From Bigelowiella natans CCMP2755 (taxonomy: Eukaryota; Cercozoa; Chlorarachniophyceae): 52,500 nucleotides of DNA. The stretch spans positions 97,501 to 150,000 of the forward strand of contig ADNK01002140.1 of the NCBI GenBank assembly GCA_000320545.1. Reading direction: 5' to 3'. Below the pieces are notes generated by a model. It did no database searches. It saw nothing but the letters and a program-made list of their open reading frames with translations, and was not told the DNA's origin. Made by a program: the position numbers and the translations under genes. Below, in pieces: positions 11,048 through 23,531 of the stretch (the stretch's first letter is position 1; every line of letters starts with the position of its first letter).

Positions 11048-13525
11048 TCAAGCTGCTCCGGTCCCTCCAAAATGTGATGCAGCACGTTGGAACCGCTTTA
11101 GTGTGCTCCTTGTCTCCATAGCAGGATATCGAGAGTCCTTTGGTCTGTAGAAGCTCTTCGACGATTCTTTGCCCGAGGGGGCACGAGAGAGGCGAGCTGA
11201 ACGCCTCTGCCCTGATAGCGTGCTATGGGATGATGATACCAGATTGTTGTAAACACGCGCACCAGTAACATCTGACGTCTCAGTAATTTGATCGCGATTC
11301 CTTTTCTCTTTTGCTGATGGAGGGAAAAAAACACATACAACAACATCCGTGGTCAGTCAGGTATCTCTTGATACCACCATATATCCATTTCAAGGGGAGG
11401 CGATTGATTGATACATGCTACGTGGAGAACAAACAACTACTTCTTCTCACCTATTGGAGCTGCGTCCTCGACAAGCCCTTCCACAGCTTCCCGAACACTC
11501 TTTGCCGTTAATTTAGGCCTGTCGTATCCGGATGCGGCAGCCAATAATATGGGATCATAGGGTACTTGGCCGAATTTATCAAACTCGTTCATCTTCTCGA
11601 GGACATTTTTCAGCCTTCCGCCATATCTAATAATAATACCAACAACATTTCTTCAAGGTATGGCTGTGAGCTGTGATCATCATCAAATGAATAGTTCCTC
11701 ATCATCATCACTTGGCAAAATCAGAAGGCCTCATGACTACCTCTCCACAATACCGCCGCTAAGTACTCTTTCAGTTGTATCTGGAACGTGGCTAAAACGG
11801 TGCATTGTTTCCCACGCATAGTTGAGCAGACCGAGAAATGCTTCTCTCTCGCTCTCCACGCCGTGGGCACTTTTAAGCACGCTGGAGGGGAACTCATTAG
11901 CAATTATGTAGCAACGAGCCACCAGCCAAGCCTAAGTTGTCACACAACCCATACTCTGAGTTAATCTAACATTGATGTTGCGAATATTATTTACCCATAT
12001 CTTGGATCTCGTGGCCTCATCCGCGTTCTGATAATCAAGCAGTGGATATTTTCCGGGCAGAGCCATGTTTTCTAAATCTCCACGAAGATTCTTGAGTTCC
12101 TTTGCCAGGGTCAAGAAGGCTAATGTTGTATGCGCACCATTAACCAGTAAAAGCTTTCTCTTGGAGTAGTAGTTTGCTTGCTCTTGAGTCTCTGTCTTGA
12201 CAACTGCTGGTCCCCCGAAAGGTATAGCAGCAGCAGCGGATTCCTCCCCATCCTTGTCGTCTTTCAGTTGGGAATTTGGGGATGATTCTGGAAGGGAGAG
12301 GTAGAAGTCCCATATTGGATCAAGCCAATTGAATAAATTCTTATGCGCGTTGGGTACTGCTACTATCTCTGGATTATTTTCCCTCCTCTTCTGTTGTTGT
12401 TGTTGTTGTTGTTGCAGTGGAGGCAGGACTACTATCTGGCCACCCCAAGGTTCCGCTTGAACATCCAACGTACCATCAGGATGAATGTCACGTTTGCTAC
12501 ATATTCTATCTACCATGCATGGGACCACGGCAACTTTTCCGCTTAGATCTGCTGCTAGCTGCTCAACAGCTTCATGGTCATTCTCGCACGCAAAAAGCTT
12601 CGGTGGATCCGCACGGACGGGAAGATTCGATAGTAACCGTTTTAGATCAGGAAGTCCCTTGTTAAGGGAACAAGAGAATGATTTCGCTTTGGATGCAAGC
12701 TTCATCACCTCCGCGTTCCCGTTGTCGGATATAATCATGAACGGACCCCCGTGGGTAATCATCTCCACATTTGCCACATCTTCTCCATGTAGCAAACGCA
12801 TTGGGCTAGTAACCTGGATTGATCGAATAACTTATTGCTAAAATTTGCACTTACTGTTGAGACGGGATGCACAACTAACCTGCTCACCGTTGACGTTTAC
12901 CACGACACGGTCTACTCCGTTGTCCACCAGATGCATGAACGACGATGACGGCCGTTGTATCACACCGTAATGCTGCCCGGAGTCCTCAAGAGATTTCATC
13001 ACAAGACCACATCCAAGCTTCCCGGCACCAAAGTGCAAATGAAAGGAATGACTAGAATCCTAGCAGAGTTATTAAGATAACGTCATGCATGGATAAATAT
13101 TTATGCTGACAGACAGGTTCAGCTTTGTCATCCCTGAATATTACCGCGTTGTTAGCATTATCTTTCAAATCAGATCCTGAAGTTGCTGCCTAAATAAGAT
13201 AATCTATAATTAATTTTTAAGTAAATGTCCGGCAGAAGAAGAGTCAGACCTCCATCCTATCCGCTTGCTCTGCTGCAGGATGATAGAATCCAGATGCATA
13301 GCGACTACTTCCGAAAGTTCTCCTGCCAACACCTCTATGCCGATATATGCGACTTGACAGATCGGATCGTAGCTTCCCCAATGCAGGAATGGAGGCACCC
13401 GATGGGTACCAAATGGAAAGGAGAAGGAGAGAGAACAGACTCCTTACCATGCTGTTAGAGGACTTGTTTGAATGGCGACGTTGGCAGATGGGAGTATGTG
13501 TGCAATTACGTAACCCTGAGATCAA
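11048..13525 (-). CDS. Mannitol-1-phosphate 5-dehydrogenase-like enzyme (polyol-specific long-chain dehydrogenase), 7 exons
   Basis: NAD(H)-dependent oxidoreductase of the family that interconverts fructose-6-phosphate and mannitol-1-phosphate. Exons in gene order: 13525-13250, 13189-13115, 13059-12880, 12813-11995, 11931-11741, 11626-11451, 11313-11048; 1983 nt, 660 residues. The Rossmann start is HFGAGKLGCG (~residue 125), followed by ACEN-like and VVPCMVDRIC segments. The catalytic K-x4-N-x2-H motif is present as KLLLVNGAH (12130-12156). The C-terminal part (RYGGRLKN, then YDRPKL) matches the family helical domain. Bacterial enzymes have ~380 residues. The extra length is an N-terminal extension with a presequence-like Arg/Ser-rich start, a poly-Gln insert near 12390-12416, and an 88-residue Ser/Arg-rich tail. 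An organelle location is inferred. Substrate could be another polyol. Confidence 0.82.
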
Positions 13526-15801
13526 AAAATTCTGTTGATTTATTCATTGCGACATACATTTAGGACGTGATTTCCATTGATTTGATCATTTATCCAGCTT
13601 TTCATGAGCAAAATATTCTGTTGACGGTCTGAAAAAACTTCCAGGTTTAAAAGAATATTAAATTTCGTACACTCTTAAAAACTATAGTTTTATTTTGTTG
13701 TACGACAATAAATTTACAAATAAATATACCTAGATTATAATTAGAGCTTACGAGAAAACTAGCATTTTGATCTTAAAAACTTTCCTGTGTTGCATTTGGA
13801 CGAGAAATAGTCTTCCCGAAACCAAAGTACATCATGGTTTTCTTGAATCGTTAATGCTTATTTAAGCTTAGAAAGATCCCACAAATCAAAATAATCTCGA
13901 AAAGTCGACCTTTACCCATTGAAAACAAAGAACATGGGCAATTTTTATGAGTTTATTGGCGATCACTCCATAAGCGGAAGTTGTTCATCTGTCTGAACAT
14001 GTTATTGACGAATTTTAGGTAAAATGGCCAATTTCAAGTCTATTAGGAGTCTTTGAAACCAAAAGAAATATCTTCAATATCTGGTGTATTTTCGATGAAA
14101 TCTCCAATGGCAGCACTGCACCCTCTCAGTGGCCTTGTGGACACAGTCACGTGACCAGTGGGCAATGCAAAAAAGGAATGGCATTCATGATTGACGACTT
14201 GTGGGGATGATGAAAGTGTCCGACGTGCTAGCGTGTCCGAATGTGTCCGAAGATCTGGGACTTAGCGATGCCGGTGTTGTTCAAAGTGTTGAACCACCTC
14301 ATCGACTCATCGTTGTGCTCACTTCAATGCCATGAGAACTCAATTGTTCTCCGGCGTCAGAGCAGCTCTCGGCCCTGCTAGCCTGCATCTCCTGCTTCCT
14401 CTTCGTTTTTTGATGCCCCTGACTCTGTCAAGACCAGAGTCTTGCTCGGCGCCAACTCGGTTGTCCCCAACGTTGATCTCCGTGTGGGCGTGGCTGTCAG
14501 GAAGTTCCTGCTCAGGATGGATGCTTTGCGTCGTTGTCACTTGGCTTCTGGTTGTGATGCATTCCATGTTCAGTTCGTGCCAATTTGCACGAACCCCGCC
14601 AGTTTGCTGGTCAGTCCTCACTGAAGCCAGTTCGAGGCACTGCGCACAATTCGCCAGAGAGCCGTAGGCTCTCAGTCGCACACTGCAAGTGTCTTGCAAC
14701 GTTTTGGAAATGCAGTTCATCATCATTGTTCATTGTTCATTGTTCCAGAAGAAGAACTGGAAGAACTGCTGCAGCATGCCTCGCTCATTGGATGCCTGTG
14801 TCATCACGCAGACCTGCACAGCGTGTGTGTGATTCCGTCCTTTCTCCTGAGCGGGGAGGTGTGTCAATCCTGATGATGCAGTGATGGAAAGGACAAGAAG
14901 AGGAAGAGAGATGGGCTGAAGAACAAATGCTGGGCAGAGAATCCAGACTCCTCCAGCACACGCTCTCCAACTTCAAACTCAAAATCAGCACAAGCAAGCG
15001 AAGTTTCATCGTCAACGGCAAGTGGAGCTTTGTCACAGTCATTGTCAACAGCCAATCACCATCAATTTGCACCTTGCGGTCCGAACGTTCAACGACAGGG
15101 GCATCCTCATCACAATCACACCACGGGCGTTCAACCTGACTCCCAAATTTCAACGGACCAACGCCTGCTTCGTCCATTGAACCCTCGCAGCATGCACACA
15201 ATGGTCTTGGACCTCGAGCACTCACAGCTAGCAGCATCAGTGGCATGTTCGTCCAGTGTTGTCAACAACAACCAGTTGCACACGCTCTGATGAGTTGTCT
15301 AGTTTTGTTGCACGTGCACACAGCACCTTTGCAACTCAATTCATCAGTTGACATCACATCAGCAAACGACGTTCACCACGCGCACATGCCAACATGCATG
15401 CATCATGCACTCAACAGCTGGTGAATGTGCCCGCAGCTTATAGACTGTGATTGGTGTTGACAGAAATGCATGGTGAAGAAGCATGTGCATGTCTCGCGTT
15501 CACAGCATCGCAGCAATTCATCACTTATTGTTGAGCGTCGTAGCACTGCGATGCTTCATGTACAAGAATTAGAACATATTGTGCACATCATGTACAAGAT
15601 TTAGAACATATTGTTGCCAATATCTGATCAGCTTCTTTGTCCTTCGGCATGGGGTTCTTAATTATGCTTTGCGTCATTCCTTCATTCACCAATCGCTTTT
15701 CATACTCTGCCAACTTGCTAATGTATGCGTATGGATACACCTGAATTGTGGTTCAGAATAAACTTGTCAATCACAAGGTATAGCTCAGGTAATATATATG
15801 T
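13526..15801. other. Intergenic region including a GC-rich repeat-like block
   Basis: 13526-14090 is A+T-rich with nothing recognised. From about 14100 to 15560 the composition shifts to GC-rich, TGTG/CACA-rich text with several overlapping open frames on both strands but no domain or consistent splicing. Part of it (14611-14750) recurs at 30967-31112, so this may be repetitive or a decayed element. A 32-bp imperfect tandem duplication containing ATGTACAAGA and TTAGAACATATTG lies at about 15555-15614. Confidence 0.5.
14611..14750. repeat. Dispersed repeat, copy A
   Basis: Shares with 30967-31112 the blocks CAGTCCTCACTGAA, CCAGTTCGAGGCACTGC, GCAAGTGTCTTGCAAC and TTTGGAAATG, in the same order and spacing. 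No open frame is conserved as a recognisable protein, so it is probably a non-coding dispersed repeat or remnant element. Confidence 0.7.
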
Positions 15802-16593
15802 CTAAATTTGCTTTTTCATTTGCATCACTATATGTGTGGATGCAACCGATCGTTTTTTGCGTAGTTCTTTCAATGTCCTTTCCAAATTCCAGGACTTGGA
15901 TTTCATGAGCCAGGCAATTACTATGGAGGCCGATCTGAACAAATTATCATATTTAAATAATTTACGAATGTTGTGTATGTCTTTTACCTGTTGATTCCAA
16001 CATGGCAATGTACTAATACCTGAAAACGAAGCTGAAGTTACTCAATTAACATTAGATTCCACGAAGCACATATACCTTCCCTCCCGATTTAATCGAGTCT
16101 TCGATGAATCCAAAACAGGTGCTTAAATGCTGAAATAATGTTCCATCACAACATAGCAGAATATTGCACATAACTATTACTTTTTCGTCGAGAGCGGTAT
16201 GCCCTCCGTCTTTCATCGGCACCTTGAGAACTTTTGTTTTATGTAGTTTTTCGTCTGGACTGGTGAATAGAGTTGAAATTTTACATACGAATTGATTAAG
16301 AATGAATAAGATATGTTCTCTACCTGTAGTGAATTCGATCGCTGACGTCCAAAACGTGGGTTATTCCAAGGAGTGTGTAGGCGTCCTCATTTCCAAGCAC
16401 AATCTGCAAGCAGGGCAAGAGTTAAGCAGGGCAAGAGTTATGAAGCTTCCGTCAAATGAATAAGATATTCGTACGAAATGACCTTCTTGGCAGCTTTACA
16501 ATCGCCTAGCCATATTTGCTTTGTGATCTCATTGCATCCTTCCAGGCTCCTAGATCCTTCAAGGAGTTCGGAACGGCTCGACCGGATGCCCAT
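15802..16593 (-). CDS. Small atypical dual-specificity protein phosphatase, 6 exons
   Basis: Cys-dependent phosphatase acting on phospho-Tyr/Ser/Thr or related substrates. Exons: 16593-16483, 16403-16324, 16259-16181, 16129-16076, 16019-15988, 15934-15802; 489 nt, 162 residues, essentially just the catalytic domain. Landmarks: KQIWLGDCKAA, then TLLGITHVLDVSD, VPMKDGG (general-acid Asp region), FIEDSIKSGGK, and the signature loop VLVHCHVGINRSASIVIAW, which keeps the catalytic Cys and Arg (HC-x5-R). The Arg codon of the signature is split by intron 5. After it come the expected helix and a KRSVASTHIVMQMKKQ segment. Introns are 51-79 nt and lack microsatellites. No targeting signal. It is divergent from the carrier gene. 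Substrate is unknown. Confidence 0.88.
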
Positions 16594-17068
16594 TGTTGTG
16601 TTCTCAATGATTGATTGATTATAACAGAATCCTTTTTATTGGTGCGACATCATGACTATCATATCGCAGGAGTGAAACAGATAGGTTTATTATAATGATC
16701 CTTTTTCCAAATGCGACATGATAAATAGGATGTCGCAGGTGTAAAAAGGATGAATCCTAGCAGTACTAGGAGACCTAACATAATAATGGGGTTGATAAGG
16801 ACCTCCGACCTGCCACCCGAGTAGGACTGTAAGATTCTGAACGGAAATAAGGCGGAGGAACGTAGATTACCACAATGCCACAAATGGCCCCAACTGGCCC
16901 TCATGGGGCAACGAATCGGGCATTGATTGACGCCATTCGTGAATGGGAAGAGAATACAAAAGACTTCGGCGCAGAACGGGAAGCAATAGAAGCGGTTCTT
17001 TTTCTTAAATCCTTACCACTATTGTGATCATGTTTAGCCATAATAATCTAACGTGCATAATTGGAAAG
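16594..17068. other. Divergent intergenic region (phosphatase / mitochondrial carrier)
   Basis: Contains two imperfect direct repeats (16628-16680, 16697-16750). An ATG-initiated frame at 16875 runs about 40 codons (MPQMAPTGPHGA start) and can be spliced in phase from 16994 to the carrier exon at 17069. If real, the carrier has an N-terminal extension. A start at the ATG at 17072 already gives a normal-length carrier. Confidence 0.5.
16628..16750. repeat. Imperfect direct repeat pair between divergent genes
   Basis: Copy 1 (16628-16680) and copy 2 (16697-16750) share ATCCTTTTT, TGCGACAT and TCGCAGG in the same order, about 70 bp apart. The placement between two divergent gene starts suggests either a duplicated regulatory element or random tandem duplication. 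Confidence 0.6.
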
Positions 17069-18416
17069 AAAATGAAAGAGGAGATCCAAGGCCAGGAAGT
17101 ACAAGAAGAGGCAGAATCCTTCCAGTACAACAGGCACCTTCTGGCTGGTATCGTTCTACCTCAACACGTAATGCTTACTGCTCGCTCATTATGATATATC
17201 CTTCAGGTGGTATTGCAGGTCTTATTGCTGACGCTACTTTACAGCCCTTCGACTTTGTTCGAACCCGGCATCAAATAAGTAAAACCGCGAATGAAGGTGC
17301 TGCTGCTTTTCTAAATCGTCAAATCATCAATTTCTACAAATACAATGACACGTGTTATTGCATACCACAACGGCAGGAATCATACACTCCTTACGATCTA
17401 CATATCGCCAATATGGTCTTTCTTACCTCTACAAAGGATTCGGGTGATTGTCACTTATATGATAAATATGCATCCACATATTTCTTGTGCTTTCATCGTT
17501 TCAATCCTTCTTGCTGCTGCTTCTAATACCAAAGGCAACAACACCAACAGCAACTACTACTACTAGTCCTTCTCCTCCTCCTCCTCCTCCTCCTCCTAAT
17601 ACTACTACTACTACTACTACTGATAAATATAATGAATTAACGATGCAATAAGTAATACTCTTCTTCTTTGCACGTATTCGCTCACTCTCCTTCATGCACG
17701 CTTGCATATTTCTATTATTTCCCCCATCTTCTCACTTTCTCACTCACATGCATAACAAACAGTGCTGTAGCTGTTGGAAGCCCAATATCCAACTCGCTTT
17801 ACTACGCTGGCTACGGTAAGTGTACACAAGTGATGCTGGTAGGAACTGCTGCCACCACTACCCGATAACGATGTCAATATTCACTTAGATTTCGCGAAAT
17901 CAGCATTGACAAGAAATAAAATATGGTTTGGCAATGTGAAGTACACGTAGAATCTATCAATCTTTCCGTTCGTGCGTCAATAGTTCCTAAAGTCTCAACA
18001 CATATAAAAGCAACACACGATGCGCGAGCATTTACCGCACGCCAACATGCTACTTACACATGAATGTACAACGTCCTTTTCATCGAGGCGGCAACAATAA
18101 ACCAATCGCTGATAATGGATAACTATCAGCACTGAAGAGCAATACCCAGTCTTAAACCACTCCGTTTCAGGTCTCTCGTCACAACTTGTTTCCTTATTAA
18201 ATTTGGTGACGTTATCTGTGGATTTTATGCATGCTCTCGAAGTCGATAATTCCGGAATAATCTCAAATGCTTCATGATAATTTTAATGTAGGACTTGCAG
18301 CCATAATGTTATCTGGGCTCGTTATGGTGCCAGGTTAGCAATTCATTCGTGTCTTCATCTTGAAAGAAAAGTGCGCATCATAGGGATATTATACACACAC
18401 ACACACACACACACAT

Positions 18417-18478
<62 letters not shown>

Positions 18479-18892
18479 GCGTTAATGAGACAAAGGCGGA
18501 TGAGGCCACGTATTATTGTCACCGCTTTACCACACAGGCGACATTGTGGTGCAACGTGCCCAAGCTACTATCGACAAGGACAACGGAGCTCTCAGGTCAG
18601 CAGAACAAGTAGCGAGGCGAATGCAGTTGTAGTGATGAGCGTGTGAGCATAGTTTTTATACGGGTGACACTGTTTGGTGAATTGTTGTAGGGTATTCAAG
18701 TCCGTTCTTAAGGAAGAAGGAATCAGGTCTGATGTTCAACAATGAAGATTATTATCGTTTATCCACCACTCATTTCTTCTTCTTCTTCTTCTTCTGCTGC
18801 TGCTGCTTTATATTTGATCATAGAGGATTTTACAAAAATTACTGGGTCTCCATAGGTCACGAGAAAACGGAAGAACGTGGATGACGTTTCCT

Positions 18893-18937
<45 letters not shown>

Positions 18938-19034
18938 CCTCTTTGTATTCCTCTTCCCACCCCCCTCTCTATCTGTATGTATGGTGTAAGTCTGTTGGTG
19001 AGGGGTGAATTCGTTCTCGCTTTCTGTCCTACCT

Positions 19035-19076
<42 letters not shown>

Positions 19077-19424
19077 TTTAAGGTGTATGGGGACCATACT
19101 GCAGCATGTATTTCGCTGTTTACGAATACCTTAAAGCTAAGATCGGCATTGTAAGTTTGAAATTATTTTTTGTCTATTCTTTTTTAATACATGCACCCTC
19201 GGTAGACGAATCATCATCATCATAATAATCATCATCATCTTTTGCAGTAGAAGCAACAACAATAACAATAACATCAACAACGACCTTTCCTTTCCTTCCC
19301 TTCTGCTGCTACACAGAATGCCCATGAAGAGCAGTTGGGCTTGAAATATTTCCTCTGCAGTGCTACAGCAGGTGCATACAACATGAAATGGTGGAATATA
19401 CACGTTGTTGAGCATAGATATCAG

Positions 19425-19475
<51 letters not shown>

Positions 19476-20053
19476 GAGTGTGTTTCTTCTCACATAATAC
19501 ATGCCCTTCCCAGGAACTGTTGGCGCTACGATAACAAATCCTCTGGATGTAGTCCGTGTACGCAGCATGGTATGATATCAACGACGCTACACATGCATGC
19601 TATAATTAATATCCTGGACGATGCAGTCAAGATATACCAATCTCTTTGTTGTTATTATTCACACACTATTGTGTTGCCAGGTGGTGGGTGAGGGAGGCTT
19701 GGACGCATCACGCTTTCGATACGCTGGGATCCGATCTGCATTTATAGATATTGTACCTCCCCCATTTCGAAGAATGACCACATCGGATAATTCAGTATTG
19801 ACTGTTATGTGTATTTTCATTTTGTAATACATTACTACTTTTTCCAGATTAGAAACGAAGGGATTTTAGCTTTGGGGAAAGGCTTGAAAGCACGCATTCT
19901 TTGGTAGTAGGGATATTTTGTTCTAATCTCTTGTATCAGCAACGGGGTTGTTCTTCACTCATATCCCAAATTTCTAGGTATGTAGCGAATGACGCAATAG
20001 GAATGACAATGTATGAAAAATTGAAACACTATCTCGGAGCAATCCAACGGTAA
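17069..20053 (+). CDS. Mitochondrial carrier family protein, SLC25A44-like, 16 exons
   Basis: Inner-membrane solute carrier with three ~100-residue repeats. Exons: 17069-17147, 17207-17278, 17377-17443, 17763-17815, 17889-17925, 18171-18205, 18292-18333, 18538-18595, 18691-18726, 18824-18855, 19083-19150, 19317-19371, 19514-19569, 19681-19752, 19848-19903, 19978-20053; 894 nt. Starting at the ATG at 17072 gives 296 residues, typical of the family. Repeat signatures: LQPFDFVRTR, VPGDIVVQR and NPLDVVRVR, each followed by the second-helix pattern (LSYLYKGF, GIRGFYKNY, GILALGKGLKARIL). The last motif resembles SLC25A44-type carriers (branched-chain amino acids in animals), but substrate is not established. 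Introns carry CTC, CA, TA, CT and TTC repeats. A 5' exon at 16875 is possible. Confidence 0.9.
17567..19471. repeat. Microsatellites in carrier-gene introns
   Basis: CTC and ACT repeats (about 17570-17622), CA then TA (18391-18472), TTC/CTG (18776-18808), CT (18897-18930), TA (19035-19072), TA (19428-19471). All fall in introns of the carrier gene; none interrupts an exon. Confidence 0.9.
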
Positions 20054-21021
20054 ATTATAAGGTTCAAACCGAGTTGAGATGTGAATACATAACCCAATGT
20101 TCGCAGCTGCTAGAATTCAAATCTAGCCAAAAAACAATCCACGGCGTAAAAACTACCTTCTCTCATGGGATCGATTAACCAAAATCGCCGCTCATGTAGA
20201 AAGGGCCGAATTGCAATGTTTTAAGCATTGGACTCCAGACAGTACATTATTCGCTGTGCATCGTACATAGTGCGGACAATAGAAATCATGCAACTGTATG
20301 ACACATCATGTGAGGCACACATAGGATACTGTAGTCGATTATACACAAGCACAGTTGCACACGCCTCTTAGTCAGACAGGGTCTGCAGTACTACGGTTCT
20401 AGTGATTCCTACGACTAACGCTTTCGACTCATTGTGCGCCAAGGCCACCACATCCTGTCGTAGGCTCCATTTATATGTCGACGTACAGCCATGGCCTACG
20501 AAAATGAATGATGACAAATCCGCGCTGCGCTGCTTACTTTAATTTCGTACTACGATACGCGTGGATCGTGTCGTATGAAACGATGTCCTACGGATCATCG
20601 CAGCAGCTAGCAGGTTACGTGTGCAAGCGTGACCATGAAGCGCAATTATTGCATGTACGTACGTCACAGTTTTCCCATGCTTTTTAAGTCATATATGGCA
20701 AGTGGTGCCAGCACGTACTTACACACGCGTAATCGTGTGTCGCTACGTTGTCGCTACATATGCCTGACCATGCTGCCTTTCGCTGACAGCTGTCTGTATG
20801 CAACGTGTTACGGTGCCGACAGCTGTCATAGCTCACGTAACGTGCCATAGCACACACGATGATAGACATGCAGCCACAGCACAAGCTCGATCAGGAAGCT
20901 GTATGCGCGTGAGTATAGTTGACAGGTACATAAACATTATGCAAATTTTGACACTAGATCGATTTATTACCCGACAACAGATACATATAGAATCAAATAC
21001 CTTCTTGGCCGAATATCGTAA
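20054..21021. other. Intergenic region, no gene seen
   Basis: From about 20200 to 20950 the sequence is rich in CGTAC, TACG, ACGT and CATG words. No plausible coding exon was found in either strand. Confidence 0.5.
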
Positions 21022-22606
21022 TCATGTTCGATCCGATTTATCTTGAACAGAAGTCGCATCCAGAGATAGAGAAGCCCACTCGGCTGGATCACTTTTTTCT
21101 AACATGATCACTAAATTGGAAACACTGCTATTTCTCTCGTCGTTCGTTATGTACCACGTTGAGTCATCGGTGGAAATAGGTGCATAAAGATCTCTTGCAA
21201 TCCACATTTCACCACATTTAAGGACACAGAGTTTTTGCCGCCATATATGAACGTCAATATGGATCTTACTTAAGCCTGAAGGTATGGGCGCGCTGATTTC
21301 GACGGTTTCCCAATTTTGTTTCCACCGAAATTGACCAATTCTACCCTGAAGAAGCGGCCTATCTTCTTGCTTAGCATCCGAGGGCGAAGTAATAGTGACA
21401 CTGCTGCTACTCAAACCATACGTCTGCTGCTGAGAATACATTCCGTGTTGTATATAACCTTTACGCCTCTTTAAGTTATGATCCTTTGCTCTTCTCATCC
21501 ATTTTGAATGTGAAGAGCAGTCTCGGAGAGTAAAGTTCAGCCTCTGGAATTTGTGTCGCTTATCATCGTCAAAAACACGAGTAACAAAAGCGTCCCCTAG
21601 TACCTCGATGAGCACTCCGCAAGATATTGCCAGCTGAGTTGCTCTCTGATTTACTCTCAGTTCCTTCGCTTGGCCTAAATCATCTGCATAAAGAGTAACA
21701 CCAACATATTCTGATCGATTCGAGGGTAATTCCAACAGGTGGAGTTCAGAGGGTTGGCTGCCCTGAAGTACATCCAACATGTTGGTAGTTACTGGGGGTA
21801 GTTTCTGCCCAGTTTCTTTAGCTTTCTCCTTCAAGGTGCTCAGGACAATCTGACTGTGATTTTGGTCCCGGCCGGTTGGAAATTGCTTAAACGCATAGTA
21901 TCGTGTTACCGCATCCATAAATCTGTCTCTGAAGAGAGTTCCATTATTCGACAGCTTGCCTCTTCCCCATAGCTCCTGCATTGGCTCTGAAGGATCTTCT
22001 GGAATGAGTACAAAGCAATACTTCGTGTCTACATCTTGCTTTCCCCCGGTAGGACCTGGTGCTATATCCAAACCCATTCGCGCCACGATACGTTCTTCTT
22101 CCGTTCTACTTCTGCTGTTGAAAAACGTCGAGGTTCCCCCTCTCAATACCGTGAATTTAAGTGGACGGTAACTTCGACTTGGAGAAAGAAGTGCCTTGGC
22201 TTCTGTTTTTGGATAGATATAGCTAGGATATTTTACAGTTCCCTTGTCGCCGAAGAAATTTATCAACGAGAAGCTGCTATTGCTGGTAGTGCTACAACAT
22301 CTGTTGGGATTGAGGCAGCGGTGGTTAATGCTGGTGCTGTGGCTGCGGGGCCCAGTGATAGTACAAGTGCTTCTGGAAATGTTCAAATTTCTAGGAGTGA
22401 TTTCCTTATTAGCCTGCGAGGAACAAACCCAGACTACCACGATGGAAAAGACGATGATGGCCTGTAGCAATGTGTAGATCAGGATTTAAATTCGTTTTCG
22501 TTCGCAGTTGATTACTTTTAAGAATGTGCCACCTTGCTCCACAAAGGACGGGATCGATCACGAAACCGTCTCTGCCTAACAGGGAAGACTGTTGCCGTCT
22601 CAGCAT
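21022..22606 (-). CDS. Secreted/plastid-type preprotein with a C-terminal CS (p23/NudC-like) domain
   Basis: The main exon 22461-21022 encodes 479 codons plus stop with no internal stop. It has no in-frame ATG at its start, and a splice acceptor precedes GCC at 22461. A 45-nt exon 22606-22562 (start MLRRQQSS) joins in phase and would give 494 residues; this first exon is tentative. The N-terminus has a hydrophobic stretch (AIIVFSIVVVWVCSSQA) then ~70 residues rich in Ser/Thr/Asn/Arg with few acidic residues, like a bipartite complex-plastid presequence. The middle (~130-370) is not recognised. Residues ~390-475 form a CS domain: RWKQNWETVEISAPIP, then DVHIWRQKLCVLKCGE, WYITNDE and SDPAEWASL. 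CS domains often act as HSP90 co-chaperone modules. Confidence 0.72.
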
Positions 22607-23531
22607 TTGGCATGAGGCATGCGTGGAGCGATCAGCAGGACTCCTTCCTTCATTCCTTAGTTCTCCAACTGATCGATTGTGATCATCGTCTCCATCATCA
22701 TGGGTTTTCGTCCAAAAGCTGAGAATAATAATACCTAAAAATACCTAATATTATTACCTAATATTATTACCTAGTAATAATCATAATAATCATGTCATTC
22801 TAAGACCGACCGACGAATACAGTAAGATGTTCTCAGCCTCCCTTATTTTCCAAATGAGATATGTGCTCCTATCATGCTAATTTCAACAACAATAAATATG
22901 AGATCAATGTGTTGAATTTTAGCAGGAATTAATGCGTTAAATATCGATACGACGCGTGTATTCAGAGCAGATCACGTTGCAACAACTACAACAACTGCAA
23001 CAACTACAACAGATCGATCAGAAGACCATAACGACAGGGCGCCATTCGGAAGAAGTGGGTGCTGGGAGAGCAGCTACGACAGGTTGCCACGCCTTTCCTG
23101 TGGGAGGAGAGGAAAAGCAGTCTAACCTCGAACCCTTTTCATTCCTGTCACCCTGTTCGCATCTTTGCTACAGATCCTTCTGCTGGGGACAACGCACGCC
23201 CTGCGACTTCCCCCCTCTTGATAATGAGTTCTTCGGATGTTGATAGTCGTCGATGGACGCGACAGGCTTCCCGTGTCTTCTCTCATTTCGGCATAGTGGG
23301 GATAGCGTGTTGTCTTATGGGGGTATTGGCGACAAAGGTGGTGGTCAGCCAAAGGGGAGGATGCCCTTCTTTTTCTTCTTCTTCCATCTTCAGAGAAGGA
23401 AGGATAGGCTTTGCAGAAGCAAGGTTTACAATTAAACGATAACACCATAAAAGTGATGATGACAATTGCATAAAATTTTGCCATGTTTTTTTTAAAAAAG
23501 GATGTTACAGTTTTAGACATTCTCTTTGTAG
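22607..23531. other. Intergenic region with ambiguous small open frames
   Basis: Two overlapping frames are notable but unproven. Plus strand, from the ATG at 23224: a short protein with one hydrophobic helix (GIVGIACCLMGVLATKVVV). Minus strand, 23487-23122: a signal-peptide-like start (FYAIVIITFMVLSF) followed by a very basic region. They cannot both be right and neither has family likeness. 22727-22800 contains repeated TACCTAATATTAT words. The start of the next gene is probably spliced from here. Confidence 0.4.

Noticed and set aside
14332-15246. Overlapping 60-153 codon frames on both strands as a transposon-encoded protein
   Set aside because: No transposase, reverse transcriptase or integrase motif, no consistent splicing; only a short dispersed non-coding repeat is supported.
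23122-23520. Minus-strand signal-peptide-like protein
   Set aside because: A plus-strand frame over the same bases is equally plausible, and neither has family likeness or splice support; mentioned only in the intergenic note.
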